The position numbers and the translations under genes are program-made. From Pseudonocardia oroxyli (GTDB lineage: Bacteria; Actinomycetota; Actinomycetes; Mycobacteriales; Pseudonocardiaceae), in the NCBI RefSeq assembly GCF_900102195.1, contig NZ_FNBE01000011.1:124001-188000 (forward strand): 64,000 bases of DNA, written 5' to 3'. Under the pieces are notes generated by a model, which saw only the letters and a list, made by a program, of their open reading frames with translations, was not told the DNA's origin and made no database searches. This document shows positions 22,388-31,517 of this stretch, one piece after another; the first letter of the stretch is position 1; each line of letters opens with the position of its first letter.

Positions 22388-24811
22388 ATGACAGACGGTG
22401 GAGCCCAGCGGAATCCGCTCCCACTCGAGGGCGTCCGGGTCGTCGACCACACCGACGGGCACGGCACCGAGTCCGTGGCGCGCATACTGGCCGATCTCGG
22501 CGCGGACGTCGTGCGGGTCGAGCCGCCCTCCGGGGCGAGGTCGCGGCTGCTCGCAAGCGGTGTCTACGACGCGGTGCACAACGCCAACAAGACCTCCGCG
22601 GCGCTGGACCTCGCCACACCGGCCGGGCACGCCGACTACCTGCGGCTGGTCGGCTCGGCGGCGATCCTGGTGACCTCGTTCCGCCCGGGCGAGCTGCCGG
22701 CCGGCCTCGACGCCGAGGACCTCGCCATGCGCTTCCCCGGCCTGGTCGTGGCGTCGCTGACCGAGTACGGCCGCACCGGGCCGTATCGAGACCTGGCCGC
22801 CACCGAGGCGACCCGGCTTGCCCTGGGCGGGGTGCTGTGCCGCTCCGGGCTTCCCGACCGCGAGCCCCTGCTCCCGCCCGGTGATCTCGCCGCCGAGTCC
22901 GCCGCGGCGCAAGTCGCCTTCGTGGCGCTCGTGGGCTACTTGAACCGCCTCGAGACCGGGGCCGGTGACCTGCTGGACTGCTCGGTCTACGAGTCCACGG
23001 TCCAGACCCTGGACCCGGGTTTCGGCATCGGGGGCAGCGCGACCGGTGGCGTTCCGGCCTTCGACGGCCCGCGCGGGCGGCCGGACGCCCGCCACCTGTA
23101 CCCGGTCTTCCCGTGCCTCGACGGCTGGGTGCGGATCTGCATCCTGTCCCCGCGTCAGTGGCAGGGGATGTTCCGCTGGCTCGGGGAGCCTGCGGAGTTC
23201 GCGGACCCGAAGTACGGCTCGCTCGTGGAGCGGTTCCGCGCCTCCGGGCGGATCTACCCGGTCATCGGCAGACTGTTCGCCGGACTGACCCGGGCGGAGG
23301 TCATGTCGGGCGGTGACGCCCACGGCGTGCCGACTGCGGGACTGGCCACACCCGCCGAGGTGCTCGACAACGAGCAGCTGCGCGCCCGAGGTGCGTTCGT
23401 CGAGGCTGTGCTGCCCGACGGACGGACCGTGCCGGTTCCCAACGGGGTGGTCGAGCTCGACGGCGCCCGCGCCGGGTTGCGCACGCCTGCTCCCGCGGTC
23501 GGCGCGCACACCGAGCAGGTGCTCTCCGCGCTCACCGAGCCCGCACCCCCCGAGGCCACCCCCCACCTCGGACGCGCCCTCCCCCTACGAGGGCTACGAG
23601 TGCTCGACCTCGGCGTGATCGTGGTCGGTGCCGAGACCGGGCGCCTCCTCGCCGACCTCGGCGCGGACGTGATCAAGGTGGAGAACCGCGCGTTCCCGGA
23701 CGGCAGCCGCCAGACCCTGGACGGATCGCCGCTCAGCGCCGGTTTCGCCTACGGCCACCGGACCAAGCGCAGTCTCGGGCTGGATCTGCGCAGCGCCGCG
23801 GGCAAGGCGCTGTTCCTGGACCTCGTGCGGCGCTCGGACGTGGTGCTGAGCAACTTCAAGCCCGGCACCCTGGAGTCGCTGGGGCTCGCCGCGGCGGACC
23901 TGGCCGCCGTCAACCCCCGGATCGTGACCGTGGAGAGCAGTGCCTTCGGTTCGACCGGGCCGTGGAGCGGCAAGATGGGCTACGGGCCGCTGGTCCGGGC
24001 CGCAGTCGGTCTGTCGCACCTGTGGCGGTTTCCCGACGACCCGGCGGGGTTCAGCGACGCCTCGACGATCTACCCCGACCATATCGCGGCCCGTATCGGT
24101 GCGGCGGCCGCGCTGGCTCTCGTGATCGCCCGGCGCCGGACCGGGCGTGGCGGGCACGTCGCCGTGGCCCAGGCCGAGGTCATCGCCGCCCAGCTCGGCA
24201 CCCGGCTCGCCCAGGAGTCCCTCACCCCCGGCACGATCTCCGCAGGCGCAACGCGGCCCGAGGTCGTCGACGGGGTCTACCGGTGCGCCGGAGATGACGA
24301 GTGGGTCGTCGTGTCGGTGCGCGACGACACGGACTGGGAGCGGCTCGCCGATGTCCTCGAGACCGACCCGACCGATCCACACCTCGTCCGACACGATGAT
24401 CGGGTGGCCCACCGCGCGGAGCTCGACCACCTCGTCACAGACTGGACCCAGTCCCGGACACCGCAGGAGGCCATGGCGGCCTTGCAGCATGCGGGCGTGC
24501 CCGCCGCCAGGATGCAGCGCATCCCGGAGATGCTCGACGACCCGCAGCTCGGCGAGCGACGGTTCCTCGCCACGATGGCCCATCCACTGCTCGATCGCGA
24601 GGTGCCGACCGAACGGTGGCTCGCCGTGTCGCGACACCTCGCCGACGCCGATCCCACGCCCGCGCCGCTGCTCGGCGAACACAGCCGAGCCGTGCTCGCC
24701 GACGTGCTCGGCCTCGACCCGACGACGATCGAACGCCTGGTCGCCGACGGCGTCGTCGAGGAGCCCGAGCAGCGTCACCTGCCCGCGATCGCCCCGCGCA
24801 TCGGCATCTGA
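22388..24811 (+). CDS. Tandem (two-domain fused) CaiB/BaiF-type CoA-transferase
   Basis: Protein of 807 residues made of two consecutive class III CoA-transferase units. The first spans about residues 8-385 (DLGADVVRVEPPSGARSR, GDLLDCSVYESTV). The second starts near residue 400 (LPLRGLRVLDLGVIVVGAET, DLGADVIKVENRAFPDGSRQ, SNFKPGTLESLG). It would move CoA between an acyl-CoA and a free acid. Single-domain members act as interlocked dimers; the fusion would make an internal pseudo-dimer. The ATG at 22388 follows GAGGAGG (22376-22382). It is divergent from the LysR gene and 70 bases before the thiolase-like fusion. Confidence 0.88.
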   Translation: MTDGGAQRNPLPLEGVRVVDHTDGHGTESVARILADLGADVVRVEPPSGARSRLLASGVYDAVHNANKTSAALDLATPAGHADYLRLVGSAAILVTSFRPGELPAGLDAEDLAMRFPGLVVASLTEYGRTGPYRDLAATEATRLALGGVLCRSGLPDREPLLPPGDLAAESAAAQVAFVALVGYLNRLETGAGDLLDCSVYESTVQTLDPGFGIGGSATGGVPAFDGPRGRPDARHLYPVFPCLDGWVRICILSPRQWQGMFRWLGEPAEFADPKYGSLVERFRASGRIYPVIGRLFAGLTRAEVMSGGDAHGVPTAGLATPAEVLDNEQLRARGAFVEAVLPDGRTVPVPNGVVELDGARAGLRTPAPAVGAHTEQVLSALTEPAPPEATPHLGRALPLRGLRVLDLGVIVVGAETGRLLADLGADVIKVENRAFPDGSRQTLDGSPLSAGFAYGHRTKRSLGLDLRSAAGKALFLDLVRRSDVVLSNFKPGTLESLGLAAADLAAVNPRIVTVESSAFGSTGPWSGKMGYGPLVRAAVGLSHLWRFPDDPAGFSDASTIYPDHIAARIGAAAALALVIARRRTGRGGHVAVAQAEVIAAQLGTRLAQESLTPGTISAGATRPEVVDGVYRCAGDDEWVVVSVRDDTDWERLADVLETDPTDPHLVRHDDRVAHRAELDHLVTDWTQSRTPQEAMAALQHAGVPAARMQRIPEMLDDPQLGERRFLATMAHPLLDREVPTERWLAVSRHLADADPTPAPLLGEHSRAVLADVLGLDPTTIERLVADGVVEEPEQRHLPAIAPRIGI

Positions 24812-24881
24812 CACCGCCGGCATCGAGCCACCGCCCCGACGCACAATGAAGATCGACGAGAGCCCCAGCGAGGAGAATCCG

Positions 24882-27251
24882 ATGTCGACCGACGAGCTCG
24901 ACCCGTCCACCCCCGTCGTCGTGGGGGTGGGTCAGGCGTCCGAGCGGCTGGAGGACCCCGGCTACCGCGGCCTGTCGGCCGTCGGGCTGGCCGCCGAGGC
25001 GGCCCGGGAGGCCCTGGCCGACACCGGCGTCGATCCCGCGGCCGTCGCGGCGGCGATCGACACCGTCGCCGGGATCCGGCAGTTCGACATCTCCATGCCC
25101 GGAGCGCCCGCACCGCTGGGCCGCTCGGACAACTACCCGCGTTCGGTCGCCGACCGGGTCGGTGCCGCTCCGCGGCGGGCGATCCTCGAGGTCGGCGGCG
25201 GACAGGGACCCCAGCACCTGCTGACCGAGCTCGCGGGGACCATCGCGGCCGGCGACTCGCAGGCGGCGCTGCTGTTCGGGGCCGAGGCCATCTCCACCGT
25301 CACCCACCTGGCGCAGGCCGAGGACAAGCCGGACTTCACCGAGCACGTCGAGGGGGACCTGGAGGACCGCGGATACGGCCTCGCCGGCCTGGTCTCGATG
25401 CACCACGCCGCCCACGGCCTCACCGGCGCCCCCGAGCAGTACGCCCTGTTCGACAACGCCCGCCGCGCCCGGCTCACGCAGTCCCGCGAGGACTACGCCC
25501 GCGGCATGGGCGAGCTGTTCGCGCCGTTCACCCGGGTCGCCGCGGCGAACCCGCACGCCTCCGCGCCGGTCGAGCGCAGCGCCGTCGAGCTGGTCGAGGT
25601 CACCGAGACGAACCGGATGATCGCCGACCCCTACCCGCGCTATGTCGTCGCCCGGGAGAAGGTCAACCAGGGCGCTGCCGCGCTCGTGGTCTCGGTCGCC
25701 ACCGCCGAGCGTCTCGGCATCCCCCGGGACAAGTGGGTGTTCCTGCACGGCCACGCCGATCTGCGCGAGCGCGACCTCATGGCGCGCGCGGACCTGTCCG
25801 CGAGCCCGGCCGCCGTCCTCGCCGCCCGCCACGCCCTCGACGTCGCCGGGATCGGGCTGGACGACGTGGCCACGTTCGACCTGTACTCCTGTTTCCCCAT
25901 CGCGGTCAGCAACGTCGCCGACGGGCTCGGCCTCGCCGCGGACGATCCCCGCGGGCTCACCCTCACCGGCGGGCTGCCGTTCTTCGGCGGCGCCGGGAAC
26001 AACTACTCCCTCCACGGCATCGCCGAGACCATCGGCCGGGCCCGGAAGGCACCCGGCAGCTACGGCTTCGTCGGCGCCAACGGCGGACTGTTGTCCAAGT
26101 ACTCCGTCGGGATCTACTCGACCACCCCCACCGGCTGGCGCACCGACGACTCCGCCCGGCTCCAGGCCGAGGTCGAGGCCTGGTCCGCGCCGGAGGAGGC
26201 CCACCGGGCCGACGGCTGGGCCACCATCGAGACCTGGACGGTCAGCCACACCAGGCGCGGCCCGATCGGGATCGTGATCGGCCGCCTCGACGCCGACGGC
26301 CGCCGCTTCCTCGCCCGCTCCGTCGACGGCGACACCGGCCTGCTGGAGCTCCTGGGGCAGGAGGAGCCGATCGGCGCCCGCGTCTACGTGCGCTCCTTCG
26401 GGTTCGGCAACCGGGTCACCGTGAACGACACCCGCATGGACGAGCTGTTCCCCACCCGCGTCCCCGCGTTCCGGGACACCTACGAGCACCTCCTCGTCCG
26501 CCGCGACGGCCACCTCCTCGAGATCACCATCAACCGGCCCGAGCAGCGCAACAGCCTGCACCCGCCCGCCCACGAGGAGCTCGACGAGGTCTTCGACGCC
26601 TACTTCGCCGATCCCGACCTGTGGGTCGCGATCATCACCGGCGCCGGGGACAAGGCCTTCTCCGCGGGCAACGACCTGGTCTGGTCCGCCTCCGGCAAGC
26701 CTGTGACGATCCCCAAGAGCGGCTTCGGCGGCCTGACCTCTCGGCGGCACCTGCCCAAGCCGATCATCGCCGCAGTCAACGGGTTCGCCATGGGCGGCGG
26801 CTTGGAGATCGCGCTCACCTGCCACCTCGTCGTCGCCGACGAGACCGCGAAGCTGGCGCTGTCCGAGGTCCGGGTCGGTCTCGTCGCTGGGGCGGGTGGG
26901 CTGGTTCGGCTGCCGCGAGCGGTACCTCACAAGCTCGCCACCGAGATGATTCTCACCGGCCGCCGCCTCACCGCGGCTGAAGCACTCGACCACGGGCTGG
27001 TCAACCGGATCACCGAGCCCGGCACTGCCCTCGAGGGTGCCCGCGAGCTGGCGGCGGAGATCCTCGCGGGTTCGCCCACCTCGGTGCGGGTGTCGCTACA
27101 AATCATGGGGGAGACCGAGGGCATCGCCGACACCGTCGACGCCGTCACCCACTTCTCCCCCGCCTTGGAAGAGCTGATGACCAGCCAGGACGCCTTCGAG
27201 GGGATCACCGCCTTCGCCCAGAAGCGCGCGCCGGAGTGGCGCAACCGCTGA
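24882..27251 (+). CDS. Thiolase-like protein type 1 / enoyl-CoA hydratase fusion
   Basis: Protein of 789 residues. The first part, to about residue 400, is a thiolase-like/SCP2-type domain (VVVGVGQASERLEDP, QALLFGAEAISTV-like text, TFDLYSCFPIAV, GGLPFFGGAGNNYSLHG). Residues about 400-525 match the extra C-terminal domain of thiolase-like type 1 proteins (GIVIGRLDADGRRFLA, EPIGARVYVRSFGFGN). From about residue 535 there is a full crotonase domain (INRPEQRNSLHPP, AFSAGNDLVW, NGFAMGGGLEIALTCHLV). The ATG at 24882 follows AGGAG; an in-frame ATG at 24846 is less well supported. One chain could hydrate an enoyl-CoA and cleave the keto product, but no hydroxyacyl dehydrogenase is in the fusion. Confidence 0.88.
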   Translation: MSTDELDPSTPVVVGVGQASERLEDPGYRGLSAVGLAAEAAREALADTGVDPAAVAAAIDTVAGIRQFDISMPGAPAPLGRSDNYPRSVADRVGAAPRRAILEVGGGQGPQHLLTELAGTIAAGDSQAALLFGAEAISTVTHLAQAEDKPDFTEHVEGDLEDRGYGLAGLVSMHHAAHGLTGAPEQYALFDNARRARLTQSREDYARGMGELFAPFTRVAAANPHASAPVERSAVELVEVTETNRMIADPYPRYVVAREKVNQGAAALVVSVATAERLGIPRDKWVFLHGHADLRERDLMARADLSASPAAVLAARHALDVAGIGLDDVATFDLYSCFPIAVSNVADGLGLAADDPRGLTLTGGLPFFGGAGNNYSLHGIAETIGRARKAPGSYGFVGANGGLLSKYSVGIYSTTPTGWRTDDSARLQAEVEAWSAPEEAHRADGWATIETWTVSHTRRGPIGIVIGRLDADGRRFLARSVDGDTGLLELLGQEEPIGARVYVRSFGFGNRVTVNDTRMDELFPTRVPAFRDTYEHLLVRRDGHLLEITINRPEQRNSLHPPAHEELDEVFDAYFADPDLWVAIITGAGDKAFSAGNDLVWSASGKPVTIPKSGFGGLTSRRHLPKPIIAAVNGFAMGGGLEIALTCHLVVADETAKLALSEVRVGLVAGAGGLVRLPRAVPHKLATEMILTGRRLTAAEALDHGLVNRITEPGTALEGARELAAEILAGSPTSVRVSLQIMGETEGIADTVDAVTHFSPALEELMTSQDAFEGITAFAQKRAPEWRNR

Positions 27252-27258
27252 CAACGCC

Positions 27259-27293
27259 CCCGGTGCCCGCCGCGATGGCGTGCGGGCACCGGG
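27259..27293 (+). terminator. Hairpin after the thiolase-like/hydratase fusion
   Basis: An 11-bp perfect stem (CCGGTGCCCGC at 27260-27270 with its complement at 27282-27292) and an 11-base loop lie 8 bases after the stop. It probably ends the CoA-transferase/fusion transcript. Confidence 0.7.
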
Positions 27294-27760
27294 TGGATCA
27301 GCGCTCGCCGCCCCGTGCAAGACGCAGTCGACGAGGTCGTGGTCGTAGGGCGCGCCGGCGCCGCGCCCGTCACGTCGTCGGCCGCCCGACGCCGGGCTGG
27401 TCGCGGACGGGCACGAACTCGGGTGAACGGGAACGACACCGGGCCGGGCAGGGCCGTCCAGGCCGCGCCACCGGTCACCGCCGGGCCGACGACCACCGCC
27501 GCGCCGACGACCACCGCGTCGGCGTCTGCGGCGGCCGACCGGCGAGTCTGCATCGACTTCGACGCCCGAGGCGGCGCGCTGCTGACCGCCTTCGTCGGGC
27601 CGGCCGTCGAATGTCAGAAGGGCTGACCACACACCATCCTGGTTCGACGCCGACGAACTCGCCTCCACAGGAGCTCAGTACCGGGAGAGGCCATCACCCC
27701 GCCCGGCGCTGCACACGCCGCGTGGGGGTGGACGGACCCGCACGGGCGTGGTCGGCCCGC
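27294..27760. other. 467-base stretch without a convincing gene
   Basis: Between the terminator and the siderophore-interacting gene there is only low-quality coding potential. A plus-strand frame ending at 27626 gives a Thr/Ala/Pro-rich run (about 27470-27540) and the tail RRVCIDFDARGGALLTAFVG, without a ribosome site. It looks like a decayed or spurious frame. No promoter, repeat or RNA gene is recognised. The region separates the catabolic island from the iron module. Confidence 0.4.
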
Positions 27761-28600
27761 TCAGAGCAGACCGATGCGGTCCAGCCGTTCTTCGTACACA
27801 TCGAGCGCGGCCTCGGCGTCGGACGCGGTCTTCTCGACCTCCGCGTAGAGGGCCCGCAGGTCCGCTCCGGACTCGCGGAACCGGCGGTTCCACTCCTTGC
27901 CGTCGACGCGCCAGTACCCGACGACACCGTAGGAGCGGGCCGGGAGCCCGCGCTCGTGGCGCAGGTGCTTGCGGACGGCGCGCGTCGCGGCGGCCTCGCC
28001 CGCGACGTAGACGTACCCGGGTCCCTCGGGGAGCTCCAGTGCCCGGACCACCGTGGCCAGGGTACTGCCCGCGGTGCCCAGCTCCGGGGTGTCGATCCAG
28101 GTCACCTCCGCGCCGGTGAGGGGCTGCCGGTCGGCGGGGTCGGGGATCTCGATCACGGCCGTCGTCGGCAGCGAGCCCGCCGTCTCCTCGATGATCCGGC
28201 CGAAGGCCGGGAGGCCGACGACGTCCCCCAGCAGGAGCTGCCACCGGGCGTCCTCGGGCCGCTTGAACCAGCTGTTCTGGTGCACGATCCGGAGCCGGTC
28301 GCCGACCTCGGCCACGGCGGCCCACTCGCCGCCCACCCCACCGGGGTGGACCACCAGGTCCACGGTCAGGCGCCCGGCCGCCTCGTCGACCGCGCGGACG
28401 GTGTACCAGCGGCCCACGTCGTCCACGGGGTCCTCGGAGATCCCGGCCACGGGGAAGTTGAGCAGGCAGCCCTCGTCGGGGACGCCGAGGGAGGTGAACC
28501 CCCGCAGCCCCGGCCCGCCCAGCTCGACGCGGACCAGGCTGGGCGAGAGCCGGCGCACCGCCAGCACGTCGGCCAGGTGGGACGGGGGCTCGGCGGTCAC
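27761..28600 (-). CDS. Siderophore-interacting protein (FAD ferric-siderophore reductase)
   Basis: Cytoplasmic reductase of 279 residues that releases iron from an imported ferric siderophore. It has the FAD-binding barrel (RWYTVRAVDEAAGRLTVDLVVH, then GEWAAVAEVGDRLRI) and the SIP C-terminal domain (YVAGEAAATRAVRKHLRHERG, then GYWRVDGKEWNRR). Text such as LLLGDVVGLPAFGRIIE matches the family closely. The GTG at 28598-28600 overlaps the stop of the hydrolase gene (GTGA) and has GAGGAG upstream. It is the last gene of the operon with PabAB, the lyase and the ligase. This ties the aryl-acid genes to iron use. Confidence 0.92.
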   Translation of the reverse strand: MTAEPPSHLADVLAVRRLSPSLVRVELGGPGLRGFTSLGVPDEGCLLNFPVAGISEDPVDDVGRWYTVRAVDEAAGRLTVDLVVHPGGVGGEWAAVAEVGDRLRIVHQNSWFKRPEDARWQLLLGDVVGLPAFGRIIEETAGSLPTTAVIEIPDPADRQPLTGAEVTWIDTPELGTAGSTLATVVRALELPEGPGYVYVAGEAAATRAVRKHLRHERGLPARSYGVVGYWRVDGKEWNRRFRESGADLRALYAEVEKTASDAEAALDVYEERLDRIGLL

Positions 28601-29415
28601 GTGCGCTCCTCGTTCAGGAAGTCGAGCAGGATCTCGTTCACGGTCGCGGGACGTTCGAGGTACCCGACGTGCCCGGTGTCGGGGACCTCGACGTAGCGGG
28701 CGGCCGGGATCGCCTCGGCGACCTCCCGGCTCAGGTGGGGCGGGATGGTGGTGTCGTCCGCGAAGCCCACGACGAGGAACGGCACGGTGATCGCCCGGTA
28801 CTCGGGCCGCCGGTCGCCCATGTCGACCGACGCCGCCAGCTGGGCCCGCTCCCCCGGTCCGATCGCCGAGCCCCCCATCTCGTACACGTCCAGCCAGTCC
28901 TGGACGGACTCCGCCCGCCGCGAGACGGGCGAGAGGTTCTGCACCACCTTCACCGCGGCATGGTAGGCGGGCGGCAGGACCACGCCGTCGTCGTGCAGGT
29001 CGATCTCGCCGCGGGCCTGTGCCTCGGCCACGGGGTCCAGGCGCGCGTGCGCGCCCATCGCCACCGCCCGGGAGACGAGGTCCGGTCTCGCCAGGGCGAG
29101 CTCCTGGACGATCCGCGCGCCGAGCGAGGTCCCGATCACGTGGGCCGGGCCGCCGCCGAGGTGCTCGATGAGGGCCGCGGTGTCCCCCACCATGTCGTCG
29201 ACGGTGAAGCCGTCGGCGCACTCCGTCGTCGGCGGGATCCCGCGGTTGTCGAACGTCGCGACCCGGTGTCCCGCCGCGAGCAGGGCCGGGACCTGGTGCA
29301 GGTGCCAGACCCGACCGGGGCTCCCGGTACCCATCACCAGGACGACGAGCCGGCCCTCGCCGCGCACGTCGTACGCGAGTGAGATGCCGTTCAGGTCGGC
29401 GACGACGGTCGTCAT
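28597..29415 (-). CDS. Alpha/beta hydrolase
   Basis: Hydrolase of 272 residues with the nucleophile elbow GTSLG (Ser 97), oxyanion text LVMGTGSPGRVW, an acid near FADDTTIPP and the catalytic His in DTGHVGYLERP. The start ATG at 29413-29415 overlaps the PabAB stop (ATGA), and its own stop overlaps the next start, so it is tightly coupled within the operon. In a siderophore setting such enzymes can be thioesterases that free an acyl product or esterases that open the ferric siderophore. The sequence does not tell which. Confidence 0.85.
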   Translation of the reverse strand: MTTVVADLNGISLAYDVRGEGRLVVLVMGTGSPGRVWHLHQVPALLAAGHRVATFDNRGIPPTTECADGFTVDDMVGDTAALIEHLGGGPAHVIGTSLGARIVQELALARPDLVSRAVAMGAHARLDPVAEAQARGEIDLHDDGVVLPPAYHAAVKVVQNLSPVSRRAESVQDWLDVYEMGGSAIGPGERAQLAASVDMGDRRPEYRAITVPFLVVGFADDTTIPPHLSREVAEAIPAARYVEVPDTGHVGYLERPATVNEILLDFLNEERT

Positions 29416-31499
29416 GCCGAGCGCCGCTCCGGCCGGGCGCGGGGTGCGACTCCGCCTGCTCCGCCACCCGCCCCGGCCACCGCCTGCACGACCGCGGCCG
29501 CCTTCAGGGTCATCTCGTCGTACTCGTCCACCGGGTCCGAGTCCAGGACGATGGCCCCGCCGGCCCCGATGCTCGCCCGCCCGGACTCGATCGTCGCCGT
29601 GCGGATCACGATGTTGAGGTCCGCCGCGCCCTGGAAGCCGAAGAACCCCAGCGCCCCGGAGTAGATGCCGCGCGGGCGCCGCTCCAGCGCGTCGATGATC
29701 TGCATCGTGCGCAGCTTGGGCGCGCCCGTCATCGAGCCGCCCGGGAACGCGGCCCGGACCGCCGCGACGGGCCCGACCTCGGGCCGCAGCCGCCCGCGGA
29801 TCGTCGAGACGAGCTGGTGGACGGTGGCGTAGGACTCCACCTTCATGAAGCCCGGCACCCGGATGCTGCCGATCTCGCAGATCCGCCCGAGGTCGTTGCG
29901 CAGCAGGTCGACGATCATGAGGTTCTCGGCGCGGGTCTTGTCGCTGCCCGCCAGCTCGTCCCGCAGGGCGCGGTCGACCTCGGGGTCGGGGTCGCGGCGG
30001 GCGGTGCCCTTGATCGGCTTGGACTCGACCGTGCCCTGGGCGTCGACGGTGAGGAAGCGCTCCGGGGACGACGACAGCACGTGGAGCTCGTCGAACCGGA
30101 GGTAGGCGGCGTACGGGGCGGGGCTGCGCCTGCGCAGCCAGCGATAGGCCTCCAGCGGGGATCCGGTGAAGGGCAGGTCCAGCCCGTTGGTCAGGCAGAT
30201 CTCGTAGCTCTCCCCGGCGTGCAGGCTCGCCGCGCACTCCTCGATGTCCGCGAGGTAGCGGGCCCGCGAGCGGTGCAGCAGCGGCTCGACGTCGATCTCC
30301 CGTTCCTCGTGCGCCACCGGCCGCGGCCGGGCGCCGCGCAGCGCCTCGATGCGGCCCGCGGTCTCGTCCACCCAGGCCTGGGCCCGCCGCACCGAGCCGT
30401 CTCCCCCGTCCGCCAGGGCGAAGACCCAGGTGGTGTCCGTCTCGTGGTCGACGGCGACCATGCGGCTCGCCGTCATCCACTGGGCGTCTGGTTGGGGCGA
30501 GACGTGGTCGGTGGGCGACCCGCACTCGTCCCGCATCTCGTAGCCGAAGTAGCCGACGTAGCCGCAGGCGAGGTCGAACGGCAGCGCGGAGTCCCAGGGC
30601 AGCCGGTGGGTGCGCAGCCGCTCCTCCAGGGTGTCGAAGATCGACCCGGGGGTGGCGCGGACCCGCCCGTCCTCGGTGACGACGTGGACGACGCCGGTGC
30701 CCACCCGCGCGCTGAGCACCTCGCCGAGCCCGCCGCCCGCGTCCCCCAGGAAGGAGAACCGGGAGAGCCCGCGCTCGACCCGGCTGCTGTCCAGCCAGAA
30801 CGCGAACCGCGAGTCGGCGAACAGCTCCTCGAACAGGACCTCGGTCGACACGGTGAAGTCCAGGGTCCGGCGGCGCAGGGTCCGCTGCTGTGGGCGCAGC
30901 GGCGTCGGTCCGCCGCGGTGCTCGGCCCGGACCAGCTCGGCGAAGTTGGCGAAGATCGCCGCGCCGTGCTCGGAGGCCACCGACTCAGGGTGGAACTGCA
31001 CGCCCCACCACGGGAGGCGCCGGTGCCGGACGCCCATCACCACGCCGTCCGGCGACCAGGCCGTGGCCTCGAGGTCCTCGGGGAGCGGCTCGGCGAGGCA
31101 GAGCGAGTGGTAGCGCACGGCCGTGAAGTCCTGCGGGACGCCGCGGAACAGCTCGGTCCCGCTGTGGCGGATGGTCTCCAGGTAGCCGTGCCGCGGTTCG
31201 GGGGCGGGGACCACCGACCCGCCCGCGAGCCAGCCGAGCGCCTGATGGCCCAGGCAGACCCCGAGGACGGGGATGGTCCCCGCGCGCAGGTGGTCCAGGG
31301 CCACGCCGCGGTCCCCCGGTTCCGCGGGGCTGCCGGGACCCGGGGAGATCACCACCGCCGCGTAGTCGACGAGGTCGATGTCCGCCCACTCCGGGGCGTC
31401 GTTGGCGAGGACCGTGGGCTCGACCCCGAACGTGGCGGCCATCAGCTGGAACACGTTGTAGCTGTAGGAGTCGTAGTTGTCGACGAGGATGGTGCGCAT
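29412..31499 (-). CDS. pabAB: Aminodeoxychorismate synthase, fused PabA-PabB
   Basis: Converts chorismate and glutamine to 4-amino-4-deoxychorismate. The 695-residue chain has an N-terminal glutamine amidotransferase (PGPGSP, GVCLGHQALG with Cys 82, HPES) and a C-terminal chorismate-binding domain (SSSPERFL, ESKPIKGTARR, DLLRNDLGR, GSMTGAPKLRTM). The PIKG lysine, near residue 495, separates aminodeoxychorismate synthases from anthranilate synthases, which have PIAG. This domain order is that of secondary-metabolite PABA synthases of streptomycetes. It is coupled to the hydrolase by ATGA and lies 18 bases after the lyase gene. An iron-regulated copy is unusual, since folate synthesis does not need iron control. 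Confidence 0.92.
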   Translation of the reverse strand: MRTILVDNYDSYSYNVFQLMAATFGVEPTVLANDAPEWADIDLVDYAAVVISPGPGSPAEPGDRGVALDHLRAGTIPVLGVCLGHQALGWLAGGSVVPAPEPRHGYLETIRHSGTELFRGVPQDFTAVRYHSLCLAEPLPEDLEATAWSPDGVVMGVRHRRLPWWGVQFHPESVASEHGAAIFANFAELVRAEHRGGPTPLRPQQRTLRRRTLDFTVSTEVLFEELFADSRFAFWLDSSRVERGLSRFSFLGDAGGGLGEVLSARVGTGVVHVVTEDGRVRATPGSIFDTLEERLRTHRLPWDSALPFDLACGYVGYFGYEMRDECGSPTDHVSPQPDAQWMTASRMVAVDHETDTTWVFALADGGDGSVRRAQAWVDETAGRIEALRGARPRPVAHEEREIDVEPLLHRSRARYLADIEECAASLHAGESYEICLTNGLDLPFTGSPLEAYRWLRRRSPAPYAAYLRFDELHVLSSSPERFLTVDAQGTVESKPIKGTARRDPDPEVDRALRDELAGSDKTRAENLMIVDLLRNDLGRICEIGSIRVPGFMKVESYATVHQLVSTIRGRLRPEVGPVAAVRAAFPGGSMTGAPKLRTMQIIDALERRPRGIYSGALGFFGFQGAADLNIVIRTATIESGRASIGAGGAIVLDSDPVDEYDEMTLKAAAVVQAVAGAGGGAGGVAPRARPERRSA

Positions 31500-31517
31500 C
31501 GGGTCTCCGGGCGTCGG

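Noticed and set aside
27315..27626. Possible small Thr/Pro-rich protein
   Set aside because: There is no ribosome site, no signal peptide and no family match. It lies in a region that looks non-coding.
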